Assembly (NCBI RefSeq): GCF_003943415.1
Contig: NZ_RJPK01000002.1
Location: 62,001 to 126,000 of the forward strand
Length of the DNA stretch: 64,000 bases
Reading direction: 5' to 3'
Source of the DNA: Streptococcus oralis
GTDB lineage: Bacteria; Bacillota; Bacilli; Lactobacillales; Streptococcaceae
Made by a program: the position numbers and the translations under genes. The notes below the pieces were generated by a model, which saw only the letters and a list, made by a program, of their open reading frames with translations, was not told the origin of the DNA and searched no databases. Every line of letters starts with the position of its first letter. The first letter of the stretch is position 1. Below are positions 56,616 to 64,000 of the stretch, one piece after another.

Positions 56616-57557
56616 TTAATCTAAATCTGGTTTATAGAAGGAACGATTGTCCATAGCGAAAATTTTATTGGTCATCTCTCCTTTGTCCACCAAAGCCAGA
56701 GCTGTTGACATCATCATCATGCTGGCATCTAGATTGTCAATCATATGGATAATCTCTGCCTCCATAATGCGTGGACGGACTGGACTTCCATACTCTAGCA
56801 AGCCATGATGACTGAGGATGACATGGCGCAGTAGCACCACTTCTTCTCTAGTATCATCGATGCCGAGTTCCATGACTGTCTTGGTAATTTCGCTATCGAT
56901 GAGGGCTATATGGCCGATGAGATTGCCTCGCACTGTGTATTCAGTTTGATCCGGACCACTGAGCTCTAAAACTTTGGCCAAGTCGTGCAGCATAATCCCA
57001 GCATAAAGGAGGCTCTTGTTGAGCTGAGGATAGATCTCACTAATGGCATCTGCCAAGCGCACCATGGTTGCTGTATGATAGGCCAAACCCGTTTCAAAGG
57101 CATGGTGGTTGGTCTTGGCAGCTGGATAGGAGTAGAATTCCTTATCATACTTGGTGTAGAGACTGCGAACGATACGCTGCCAGACAGGATTTTCAATCTT
57201 GAAAATCATCTGCGACATGTAGTCACGGATTTCCTTGACATCAACTGGCGACTTAACCTTGAAATCAGCTGGATCGTTGGGTTCGCCAGGCTGAGGCAGG
57301 CGGAGAGTAATTTGATTGACTTGAGGAGTGTTGTTATAAACTTCTCGACGTCCCTGCATGTGGACTACTTTCCCAGCGGTAAAGGCCTCAACGTTATGAG
57401 GTTGGGCATCCCAGAGTTTCCCTTCAATCTCGCCACTATCGTCTTGGAAGGTAAAGGCTAGGTAGTTTTTCCCAGCACGCGTCTGTCTCAGGTCAGCTGA
57501 CTTGATCAGGTAAAAACCTTCAAACAGCTCATCTTTTTTCATGTGACTAATCTTCAT
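56616..57557 (-). CDS. yhaM: 3'-5' exoribonuclease YhaM (CBF1 type)
   Basis: A 313-residue nuclease that trims RNA 3' ends. The N-terminal OB fold (LFEGFYLIKSADLRQTRAGKNYL to QITLRLPQPGEP) is followed by an HD phosphohydrolase domain (HHAFETGLAYHTATMVRLAD, AGIMLHDLAKVLEL, LRHVILSHHG). B. subtilis YhaM and pneumococcal CBF1 share this architecture. Start at 57557 follows GAGGAAG; the longer frame to 57641 has no site. It overlaps the rmuC stop by 11 bases. Confidence 0.9.
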   Translation of the reverse strand: MKISHMKKDELFEGFYLIKSADLRQTRAGKNYLAFTFQDDSGEIEGKLWDAQPHNVEAFTAGKVVHMQGRREVYNNTPQVNQITLRLPQPGEPNDPADFKVKSPVDVKEIRDYMSQMIFKIENPVWQRIVRSLYTKYDKEFYSYPAAKTNHHAFETGLAYHTATMVRLADAISEIYPQLNKSLLYAGIMLHDLAKVLELSGPDQTEYTVRGNLIGHIALIDSEITKTVMELGIDDTREEVVLLRHVILSHHGLLEYGSPVRPRIMEAEIIHMIDNLDASMMMMSTALALVDKGEMTNKIFAMDNRSFYKPDLD

Positions 57558-58803
57558 ATTCTTCCTCATTTTCTTGGAAATGGAGTAGATCAAGCGCAGG
57601 CTCACCTTCTGATAACTCAATGTGACGGAGCGTCCGCTCAATAGCTGTGGTGCGACGGTTTAATAATTCATCAATATTGCCAGAGGCATGTTGGAGATGT
57701 TTTTGTGCCTTGACCAGAATGCCTCCGAACTTGCCAAACTCGGTCTTGACACTGGCAAGAGTTTTGCTGATATGGTCGGCACTCTTTTGGATATTGAGGG
57801 TTTTGAAGCCAACTGATAGGGAATTAAGCAAGGCTGATAGGGTACTTGGACCCGCGACAATAATCTGCTCCTCCCGTCTCAAATCATCAAAGAAGATAGG
57901 ATTGCGAACAATCTCTGAATAAAGACCTTCTGTCGGAACAAACAAGACTCCAAAATTAGTTGTCCGAGGTGGCGCTATATACTTGCTCTTGATATCCTTG
58001 GCGAAACGCTTAACACTGGCTAGGAGTGACTTACGGCAACGTTCGATTTCATCCTTATCACCTGCTTCATAGGCTTCTTCTAAGCGGTAATAATCTGCCA
58101 GTGGAAACTTGGAGTCAATTGGCAGGTAGACGGTTTCCTGGTCGCCTTGCCCGGGTAACTTGATGGCATACTCTACTCGCTCGCTAGAGTTTTCAACCGT
58201 TGCGTATTCTCGTTCGTACTGGGCTGGCGTCATGATGTCTTCGATGATTTGCCCCAGTTGCAATTCTCCCAGAATTCCTCGCGTTTTGGTTCCTGAGAGA
58301 ACCTTGTTGAGGGCTCCGACATCACGGGCAACTGTCTGCATTTCTCCCAGGCCACGATTGACAGACTCCAGTTGCTTGGAAACCGTCTCAAAGGAAGCCT
58401 GTAAGCGTGTCTGTAAGGTCTTTTCCAACTTTTCCTCGACTGTCTTGCGCATTTGTTCCAAGCGTTGCTCATTTGATTCTTGCAAGGCTTGGAGGCGTTG
58501 GTCGGTCTTGTCTCTGGTTTGAAGGAGATTCTCGTTCATCTCCTGTCTAACTTGAGTCAGACCTTGATGCAACTCCATTCGCACTTCTTGCAAACGGTCA
58601 CTGACAGCCACTTCCAAATCTTTTTGATCTAGCTGGCTGGCTTGCCTGGCTTGTTCAAAACGATAATCCAATTGATCTGAAAGATGATCTGCCTGGTCTT
58701 CTAAACTCTTGGTCAGATAGTTCTCCTGCTTGTCCTGCCTTTGCCAAATCAGAAAGAGCCCAGCTAGATTGGCAATTAATAATAGTAATAATACAGTCTC
58801 CAT
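57547..58803 (-). CDS. rmuC: DNA recombination protein RmuC
   Basis: A 418-residue protein: N-terminal membrane helix (LLLLLIANLAGLFLIW), a long coiled coil (about residues 40-155) and a nuclease-like RmuC core (RGILGELQLGQIIEDIM, YLPIDSKFPLADYYRLEE, TNFGVLFVPTEGLYSEIVRN). RmuC limits inversions at inverted repeats in E. coli; the biochemical activity is uncertain. Start at 58803 follows GGAGGTAGG. It overlaps yhaM by 11 bases and is two bases from thiN. Confidence 0.92.
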   Translation of the reverse strand: METVLLLLLIANLAGLFLIWQRQDKQENYLTKSLEDQADHLSDQLDYRFEQARQASQLDQKDLEVAVSDRLQEVRMELHQGLTQVRQEMNENLLQTRDKTDQRLQALQESNEQRLEQMRKTVEEKLEKTLQTRLQASFETVSKQLESVNRGLGEMQTVARDVGALNKVLSGTKTRGILGELQLGQIIEDIMTPAQYEREYATVENSSERVEYAIKLPGQGDQETVYLPIDSKFPLADYYRLEEAYEAGDKDEIERCRKSLLASVKRFAKDIKSKYIAPPRTTNFGVLFVPTEGLYSEIVRNPIFFDDLRREEQIIVAGPSTLSALLNSLSVGFKTLNIQKSADHISKTLASVKTEFGKFGGILVKAQKHLQHASGNIDELLNRRTTAIERTLRHIELSEGEPALDLLHFQENEEEYED

Positions 58804-58804
58804 C

Positions 58805-59467
58805 CTACCTCCTGTCCTTACTATGCAGCACGACGACATAGCCATCTGGGCAAGTTACCGAAACTTCCCTATCTATATATTCGTTAGAAGCGTACACTTT
58901 TTTAAAGAAAAAATTCTCCTCAGTCAGCTCATACTTGGCACCGAGAATGGTCAACTGGCTATCCCGAACCGGCATAAAGGCTAGATAGTCATAGTCTGAA
59001 CGGGGCTCTAGCTGACTGGTCCCTTCTGGACAATAGCTAATCACATTTTGCCCATCCTCAATCGCTATCTGGCGCATATAGGGTGCCAACTTGGGATTGC
59101 TAGGTAGAAAAACATTGGCCAGCATATGGTCAATTCGACCACCAAGAGCTCCAAAAATAGTCACCTGAGCCTGGGGATTTTGCTCAAAGATGGTTAAGAG
59201 AGCCAATTCCAGATCTGTATCATCCTTTTCTGGCTGGGCTTGGATAAAGCGCTGGGCACGCTTTTGAATCAACTGACGTTCGTCTGCAGTCACCGAATCA
59301 AAATCTCCAACTGCTAGAGTGAGAGGCAGATCTTCTTCCAAGACCCAAAGCGAGCCTCGATCCACACCGACAAAGCAATCAAAATTTGTCCGATAATGAC
59401 CGCGATCTCCGCCTGCAAAAACGGCAATCCTAGTCCAATTGTTTTCTGAGAGTTTGCACTCGTTCAT
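58805..59467 (-). CDS. thiN: Thiamine pyrophosphokinase
   Basis: A 220-residue enzyme that makes thiamine pyrophosphate from thiamine and ATP. DCFVGVDRGSLWVLEE, AVGDFDSVTADE and DTDLELALLTIFEQNP give the active-site Asp positions and IFGALGGRIDHMLANV the ATP-contacting segment. Start at 59467 (MNECKLSENN) follows GGGAGATG, overlapping the 3' end of rpe by 38 bases; alternatives further upstream have no good site. Same operon as rsgA-rpe-thiN-rmuC. Confidence 0.92.
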   Translation of the reverse strand: MNECKLSENNWTRIAVFAGGDRGHYRTNFDCFVGVDRGSLWVLEEDLPLTLAVGDFDSVTADERQLIQKRAQRFIQAQPEKDDTDLELALLTIFEQNPQAQVTIFGALGGRIDHMLANVFLPSNPKLAPYMRQIAIEDGQNVISYCPEGTSQLEPRSDYDYLAFMPVRDSQLTILGAKYELTEENFFFKKVYASNEYIDREVSVTCPDGYVVVLHSKDRR

Positions 59468-60086
59468 TGACATCTCCCTTAAAGACATAAGACCCTGCTA
59501 CAAAAACGGTCGCTCCAGCTTCTTTGGCTTGAGCAATGGTTTGATCATCAATCCCACCATCGACTTCGATCTCAAAGTTCAAACCTTTTTCCTGACGAAG
59601 GGCAACCAACTCACGAACCTTGTCCATGGTTTCAGGCAGAAAAGCTTGACCACCAAAGCCAGGGTTAACCGTCATGACCAAGACTTGGTCAACTAGGTGA
59701 AGGACATGCTTAATCGCCTCGACAGGCGTACCAGGATTGATAACAACAGAAGGTTTGACACTAAGAGAGCGAATTTTTTGGAGGGCACCATGGATATGAG
59801 GCGTTGCTTCTACATGGATACTGATGATATCTGCCCCTGCACGCGCAAAGTCCTCTAGATGATGCTCAGGATTCGCCACCATCAAGTGGCAATCAAAGAC
59901 CATCTTGCTATGAGGACGAAGGCTTTCAACCACACCTGCACCAAAACTGATCTGAGGTACAAAGTGACCATCCATGATATCGATATGGGCATATTCAGCC
60001 CCAGTTGCTTCTAGACGTTTGATTTCACGTTCAAAGTTGGCATAATCTGCTGCCAGAATTGACGGAGCAATCTTGTATTGAGACAT
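59430..60086 (-). CDS. rpe: Ribulose-phosphate 3-epimerase
   Basis: A 218-residue TIM-barrel enzyme of the pentose phosphate pathway that interconverts ribulose-5-phosphate and xylulose-5-phosphate. YKIAPSILAADYANFEREI, AHIDIMDGHFVPQISFG and EVDGGIDDQTI are the conserved motifs. The start at 60086 (MSQYKIAPS) follows AAGGAGAAACC; an in-frame extension to 60377 is a shadow of the rsgA coding region. Confidence 0.95.
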   Translation of the reverse strand: MSQYKIAPSILAADYANFEREIKRLEATGAEYAHIDIMDGHFVPQISFGAGVVESLRPHSKMVFDCHLMVANPEHHLEDFARAGADIISIHVEATPHIHGALQKIRSLSVKPSVVINPGTPVEAIKHVLHLVDQVLVMTVNPGFGGQAFLPETMDKVRELVALRQEKGLNFEIEVDGGIDDQTIAQAKEAGATVFVAGSYVFKGDVNERVQTLRKQLD

Positions 60087-60096
60087 AGGTTTCTCC

Positions 60097-60975
60097 TTAT
60101 TTTGGAATTTTTTTGCTGACTTTTTTATAGGTTTCTCTGCGATTTTCAATCTCACTGAGGAATTGCAGGTAGTTGTCAAAACGGAAGGTTGCAATGGTAC
60201 CCTTTTCGACAGCTGGCTTGACTGCACAGGACGGCTCATGGGTATGGGTACAAGTACGGAATTTACAGTCTCGACTGACACTGACAATCTCTGGAAAGGC
60301 CTGATTGAGGTCTTCAGCCGTTGACACTTCATAATCCAGCGATGAAAATCCTGGCGTGTCTGCGATTTTACCCCCATTGAGATTGTAAAAACTCACAGCT
60401 CGAGTGGTATGACGACCACGACCAAGACTATCTGAAATTTCTCCTGTTTCAAGATTGAGGTCCGGTGCGATTTTATTGAGAAGGGTTGACTTCCCAACAC
60501 CTGTCTGCCCCATAAAGACCGTAACCTTGTCTGTCAACAGAGACAAGAGCTCCTCCTTACTAGTCACAAAGTCGTAACCAATAGCACGATAGGTTTGTTG
60601 GAAAAAACTTAATTCTTCCCTATCTTCCAGCAAATCCATTTTAGAAATATAGACGATGGGATGGATGCCCTTGTGCTCCAAAAGAACCAAGAAACGATCC
60701 AGCAAATTGCTATTAAAATCAGGCTCCTTAGCCGACATGATAACCACAGCTTGGTCAATATTAACAATAGGTGGGCGAACCAGACTGTTTTTCCTTTCGT
60801 GAATCGTGAGAATGTAACCTTCTGAATTTTCCTCCGCAGAAAAATCTACCCAATCTCCGACATAAGGCGTGTGCCCTTTTTTACGGAAATTCCCACGCGC
60901 GCGTGTCTGGTAAACTTGACCCTCACTCTCCACATAGTAGAAGCCCGCCAAGGCTTTAATGATTTGTCCCTGCAT
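60097..60975 (-). CDS. rsgA: Ribosome small subunit-dependent GTPase RsgA
   Basis: A 292-residue late-assembly factor for the 30S subunit. Architecture: N-terminal OB fold, circularly permuted GTPase with TKIS-type KMD (ISKMDLL), G1 [14 protein letters not shown] and G3-region [10 protein letters not shown], then a zinc knuckle [14 protein letters not shown]. Start at 60975 (MQGQIIKAL) follows AAGGACAAGGAC; the in-frame M 14 codons upstream overlaps rsmA. Members are needed for efficient 16S maturation. Confidence 0.94.
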   Translation of the reverse strand: MQGQIIKALAGFYYVESEGQVYQTRARGNFRKKGHTPYVGDWVDFSAEENSEGYILTIHERKNSLVRPPIVNIDQAVVIMSAKEPDFNSNLLDRFLVLLEHKGIHPIVYISKMDLLEDREELSFFQQTYRAIGYDFVTSKEELLSLLTDKVTVFMGQTGVGKSTLLNKIAPDLNLETGEISDSLGRGRHTTRAVSFYNLNGGKIADTPGFSSLDYEVSTAEDLNQAFPEIVSVSRDCKFRTCTHTHEPSCAVKPAVEKGTIATFRFDNYLQFLSEIENRRETYKKVSKKIPK

Positions 60976-60976
60976 C

Positions 60977-61849
60977 TTAGAGTCCTTGTCCTTTAAGCGC
61001 ATCTGAAAGACTAGCAAATTCTTCCAAGCCTAGTGCTTCTCCACGTACACTTGGAGACAAACCTGCTTGATCCAAAGCCTTGGTCAACTTTTCCTTGACG
61101 TCATCAGTCTTGCCAAAGTAACCTGTCAGGTTATTCCACAAGGTTTTACGACGATGGGTGAAGCTAGCCTTGGAAACCTTAAAGAAGAAGTTCTCGTCAG
61201 TTACTGCTACTGCAGGTTCTGGACGGCGCACCATTTTCAAGATAGCCGAATCCACATTTGGAGCTGGTACAAATACTGTACGAGGCACGATGAAGGCAAC
61301 CTTGGCTGTCATGTAATACTGAACTGCAATCGACAAACTACCGTAAGCCTTGGTATTTGGCTGAGCAGAAATACGATCTGCCACTTCTTTCTGCATCATG
61401 ACCACAAACTCACTAAAAGGAATTCCACTCTCGATCAAGTGCATGAGAATAGGCGTTGTGATATAGTAAGGCAAGTTGGCTACTACCTTGATTGGCAGGT
61501 CAGGATTTTTAAAATTCTGAATATGCTGCGCCAAATCGACCTTGAGAATGTCCTCGTTGACTACGGTTACATTGTCAAAATCACGCAGGGTATCTGCCAA
61601 AATCGGCACCAAACGGTGGTCAATCTCAAAGGCCATAACTTGAGCCGCACGCTCAGCCAAAAATTCTGTCAAGGCACCAATACCTGGCCCGATTTCGATG
61701 ACATTAACCTGATCATCAATTTTAGCTGTATCCACGATTTTTTGAAGGATATTGGTATCCGTCAGGAAATTTTGCCCGAAGGACTTTTTAAAGGTAAAAC
61801 CGTGACGCTCCAGCACTGCCTTGGTCACGCTATAATCTGCAATTCTCAT
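60977..61849 (-). CDS. rsmA: 16S rRNA adenine dimethyltransferase
   Basis: RsmA (KsgA; 290 residues) dimethylates A1518 and A1519 of 16S rRNA late in 30S assembly. SAM motif [19 protein letters not shown] near residue 50 and the catalytic [17 protein letters not shown] (NLPY) are present. It overlaps the small unknown gene 61846-62181 by four bases (ATGA). Neighbours rsgA and rnmV also serve rRNA maturation, a recurrent cluster in Firmicutes. Confidence 0.96.
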   Translation of the reverse strand: MRIADYSVTKAVLERHGFTFKKSFGQNFLTDTNILQKIVDTAKIDDQVNVIEIGPGIGALTEFLAERAAQVMAFEIDHRLVPILADTLRDFDNVTVVNEDILKVDLAQHIQNFKNPDLPIKVVANLPYYITTPILMHLIESGIPFSEFVVMMQKEVADRISAQPNTKAYGSLSIAVQYYMTAKVAFIVPRTVFVPAPNVDSAILKMVRRPEPAVAVTDENFFFKVSKASFTHRRKTLWNNLTGYFGKTDDVKEKLTKALDQAGLSPSVRGEALGLEEFASLSDALKGQGL

Positions 61850-62181
61850 TTATTCTCTTTTCTAATATAGTAAGCTTCTGGAGTATAATGATAGAGCAAA
61901 ACAAATAAGGGTGTTCCATCAAATCCTTCCACCATTTCTTTTAGGAGTGCATCTGGATGAATGATTTCTCGTGTTTTGGTGAAATAAACTCCGTGTTCCC
62001 CGTTTCTATTACGAAGTTCCCAGGCAACATTATTCCCTTGGACAGAAGGTAGGTAACATTCCATTTCTAGAAAATCAAAAAAATCTTTCACCGTCATGTC
62101 TTCCGGAACTTCAAATTCTACCTCATGAGGTAATACATCATCACCCATACAGACAGAATCTCTATCAACTCGGATTTTCAT
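61846..62181 (-). CDS. Uncharacterised protein upstream of rsmA
   Basis: A 111-residue acidic protein ([25 protein letters not shown]...) of no family I recognise. An alternating beta/helix pattern, no signal peptide and no membrane segment suggest a soluble single domain. Its stop overlaps the rsmA start by four bases, implying coupled expression. It is preceded by TAAGGAGAGAGCAAA. In related genomes I would expect rnmV to lie directly upstream of rsmA, so this gene could be part of the inserted segment or older. Confidence 0.75.
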   Translation of the reverse strand: MKIRVDRDSVCMGDDVLPHEVEFEVPEDMTVKDFFDFLEMECYLPSVQGNNVAWELRNRNGEHGVYFTKTREIIHPDALLKEMVEGFDGTPLFVLLYHYTPEAYYIRKENK

Positions 62182-62275
62182 TTTGCTCTCTCCTTATAAG
62201 TTTCTATTTGAACGCTATCAAAATAAATCTAAGTACCTCTATTGTAACACATTCTCCATGCATTTTGAGGTCTGC

Positions 62276-62377
62276 TCAACTATTATCATAAGATTTCATA
62301 ACCTCTTCCACTTCTGCCAAGGTCACTCCAAACAGATTTAGATATCTGAATTTCCTTCCACTATTGAAGCAGCCCAT
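62276..62377 (-). pseudogene. Duplicated fragment of the rnmV 3' end
   Basis: A 33-codon minus-strand segment ends FGVTLAEVEEVMKSYDNS and a stop; the intact rnmV ends FGVTMAEVEEVMTKYSD. DNA identity is about 87% over 39 bases (62296-62334 against 63283-63321) and falls off upstream. It lies just downstream of the SDR gene, so rnmV 3' ends flank that gene on both sides. The remainder of the 62182-62398 gap is AT-rich without a clear gene. Confidence 0.75.
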
Positions 62378-62398
62378 GAAATTTATTTTTCTCATCCT

Positions 62399-63253
62399 TT
62401 ATGGATTGTCTCTTGAAAAAGTCAGGTGCTCAAGCAAAGAATAGAGTTTTTCTTGCTCCTCTTCTTCGTAAGCAGATACATTTGCTTTTACTTCCCTGCA
62501 TTTCTCGTCATACAAAAATCCTTCATAGAGTTCTTCTGTAGATAAGACCGTGTAAACTTTGGCCATTTCTTCAGGGCTAATCGAAAATTTTGACTTAATT
62601 TTATACAGATTTTTCATAAAAGTGTTGAGGTGATTGTAGCGGCTCATATCTACTTTGACATTGGTCACACGAATTGCGTGAATTTTGATGCCTTCCCAAT
62701 GTTCTCGCATATAAAGTGACAGCATCAACAAGGCCAGTTTATTTTGATAATAGGTCTTGGCAGGACTGTAACATTTTTGACCAGCTAAATTTTCAAAATC
62801 AAGTTTCATGAAAGGATAGAGTATCAGCCCTTGAGAAGAAATATTAATAATCCGTCCACTCTCTGACTTTTCCAACAAACCTTTCAATAGGAAAGAAAGT
62901 AGGAAGGGTGCAACAACATTGGTCGCAAATTGCTTTTCTAAACCATCCTTAGTCAGGATGGGCTTTTTGACTGACAAATCAAAGTCAGCTGCATTGTTAA
63001 TTAGAACGTCTAGAGAGTCTTCTCTTTGAATATACTGTTCCACTGCTTTCCTGACACTCTTCATATCAGATAGATCAACCAAAATATAATCTACATGTAG
63101 ATTTCCTGTTTGTTGGCAAATTTTCTCACAGGCTTGCTCGGCAGCTTCTTTCCGTCTACAAAAGAGAGTTACCGACCAGCCCTTTTCAGCTAACTGTTTA
63201 GCAGCCTGGTATCCAATACCACTGTTACCACCCGTAATAATTACTTTTTTCAT
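62399..63253 (-). CDS. Short-chain dehydrogenase/reductase
   Basis: A 284-residue SDR enzyme related to retinol dehydrogenase-like oxidoreductases. Nucleotide-binding ITGGNSGIGYQAAKQLAEKG at residue 5, NNAADFD (NNAG-like), Ser in NISSQGLIL and the catalytic TYYQNK (YxxxK) are all present. The substrate is unknown. Start at 63253 follows GTGGAG directly after rnmV. It is inserted between rnmV and the rsmA region and is flanked by a duplicated rnmV 3' end, so it is likely recently acquired cargo. Confidence 0.9.
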   Translation of the reverse strand: MKKVIITGGNSGIGYQAAKQLAEKGWSVTLFCRRKEAAEQACEKICQQTGNLHVDYILVDLSDMKSVRKAVEQYIQREDSLDVLINNAADFDLSVKKPILTKDGLEKQFATNVVAPFLLSFLLKGLLEKSESGRIINISSQGLILYPFMKLDFENLAGQKCYSPAKTYYQNKLALLMLSLYMREHWEGIKIHAIRVTNVKVDMSRYNHLNTFMKNLYKIKSKFSISPEEMAKVYTVLSTEELYEGFLYDEKCREVKANVSAYEEEEQEKLYSLLEHLTFSRDNP

Positions 63254-63264
63254 TTCTGACTCCA

Positions 63265-63828
63265 CTAGTCTGAATACTTAGTCATCACTTCTTCCACTTC
63301 TGCCATAGTTACTCCAAACAACTCCAACCGCTTGAGGAGTTGCTTACCATTGGAATAGCCGATGCGGAGGGTTTCCCCCAGATATTCTCGGCGCTTACGA
63401 CTGTCTGCTCCCGCTAGGAAACCAAGGCGAATCAAGTCGCTGCGACTGATGTCAAACTCGTTCTCGTTTTGAAACTGCTCTGTCACCTGAGCCAGCGCTG
63501 TTTTCAAGTCCTCATAGCTAGCATGTTCGATTCCCAGAGAACGTCCCTTGGTCTTGGACTTGGGAACCGCTTCATCTCGTTTGAGAAAGGCATGCTGAAC
63601 TGTCGGAAGGGCCGTCATAATCATGCGACGAATGCGCTCACCGTTAAAGTCAGGATCTGTAAAGACAATGACTCCATGCAGTTCATGCAGGCGCTGAATG
63701 CGTTCTATATCCTGATCATTGATTGCCGATCCTCGTGTCTCATAGGTCTCTACGTCAAAATAACGTTTGAGATTGGCCGTATCATCGCGACCTTCGACTA
63801 CGATGACTTGGGAAATTTTTTCTTTCAT
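63265..63828 (-). CDS. rnmV: Ribonuclease M5
   Basis: A 187-residue TOPRIM endonuclease that matures 5S rRNA precursors with L18. SQVIVVEGRDDTANLKRYF is the TOPRIM glutamate motif and GVIVFTDPDFNGERIRR the DxD motif, followed by the DUF4093 domain (LRIGYSNGKQLLKRLELFGVT). The start at 63828 follows AAAATAATCATG; tatD ends three bases upstream. The 3' end is duplicated at 62276-62377. Confidence 0.94.
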   Translation of the reverse strand: MKEKISQVIVVEGRDDTANLKRYFDVETYETRGSAINDQDIERIQRLHELHGVIVFTDPDFNGERIRRMIMTALPTVQHAFLKRDEAVPKSKTKGRSLGIEHASYEDLKTALAQVTEQFQNENEFDISRSDLIRLGFLAGADSRKRREYLGETLRIGYSNGKQLLKRLELFGVTMAEVEEVMTKYSD

Positions 63829-63830
63829 GA

Positions 63831-64000
63831 TTATTTTTCCAACCCAAAAATACGCTCTGCATTGGCACTTGTCACAGTAGCTAATTCTTCTGCCGTCATC
63901 CCACGCAAGTCGGCGATAAAGTCCACCACATAGCGTGTATAGGCTGTTTTGTTTTCTCGGCCACGTTTGGGAACAGGTGCCAGATAAGGCGCATCTGTCT
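63831..64000 (-). CDS. tatD: TatD-family deoxyribonuclease, 3' end only
   Basis: The minus-strand frame is open to the window edge and ends at 63831; 56 codons are visible. [25 protein letters not shown] carries the metal-binding TDAPY motif and [25 protein letters not shown] the C-terminal helix, both typical of TatD/YcfH nucleases. The start lies beyond 64000. It overlaps the rnmV leader closely, as in the conserved tatD-rnmV-rsmA arrangement. Confidence 0.9.
   Translation of the reverse strand, partial: TDAPYLAPVPKRGRENKTAYTRYVVDFIADLRGMTAEELATVTSANAERIFGLEK

Noticed and set aside
59430..60377. Long N-terminal extension of rpe
   Set aside because: The extra 97 codons overlap rsgA in another frame, and the start at 60086 has a strong AAGGAG site.

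Overview
The window reads as a chromosomal segment of a low-GC Gram-positive coccus of the Streptococcus mitis group (S. mitis / S. oralis / S. pneumoniae relatives). The grounds are the FtsL-PBP2X-MraY cluster, the complete ami oligopeptide operon, the endA-epuA-murA block, YSIRK signal peptides with LPxTG anchors, and T-box, RFN and L13-leader RNAs of streptococcal type. No species is assigned, and the gene order is not taken to match any one reference genome.

Layout. 1-900: the 3' end of a repeat-rich LPxTG surface protein. 950-5475 (minus): division/peptidoglycan cluster rsmH-ftsL-pbpX-mraY. 5570-7806 (plus): small XRE regulator, two DUF3278-like membrane proteins around a third membrane protein, then glutathione peroxidase. 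8012-14252 (plus): cre-like site, a possible attenuated leader and a 2034-aa cell-wall protein joining a trypsin-like protease to a GH29 alpha-L-fucosidase. 14444-17178 (minus): LexA-independent SOS-like cassette (S24 repressor, UmuC-like polymerase, YolD-like protein). 17306-18387: acetyltransferase, decayed integrase 3' end and a stray copy of the rpsI 3' end. 18539-22906: malolactic locus (mleP with a frameshift, mleS, an XRE regulator, mleR). 23063-24110: rpsI-rplM with L13 leader. 24182-26271: ABC exporter. 26523-30345: pheS-pheT with a T-box. 30415-32436: ParB-like protein, PAP2 phosphatase, ribU with an FMN riboswitch. 32478-36175: trmL, then trkA-trkH. 36264-42748 (minus): amiACDEF. 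43053: tRNA-Cys. 43271-51270 (minus): CNNM/CBS protein, endA, epuA, murA, DUF1146 protein, sepM, coaD, rsmD, asnA, Bax-inhibitor-like protein. 51325-53375: divergent TrmH-type methylase and acyP-yidC. 53449-64000 (minus): pflA, lysA, purR, yhaM, rmuC, thiN, rpe, rsgA, rsmA, a small unknown, an SDR enzyme, rnmV and the end of tatD.

Most of the window is conserved housekeeping DNA in compact operons with 1-40 bp overlaps. The accessory signal lies at 7.8-23.1 kb and 62.3-63.3 kb. Two conserved genes (rpsI and rnmV) have duplicated 3' ends lying beyond inserted genes, and the rpsI copy is close to an integrase remnant. This suggests repeated acquisition of cargo (SOS cassette, malolactic genes, SDR enzyme) at gene 3' ends followed by decay of the mobility genes.

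Functional links: the ami system imports oligopeptides; the fucosidase/protease protein and the first surface protein would act on host glycoproteins; mleP/mleS would import and decarboxylate malate, but mleP is frameshifted here; EndA handles DNA during transformation and SepM matures peptide signals.
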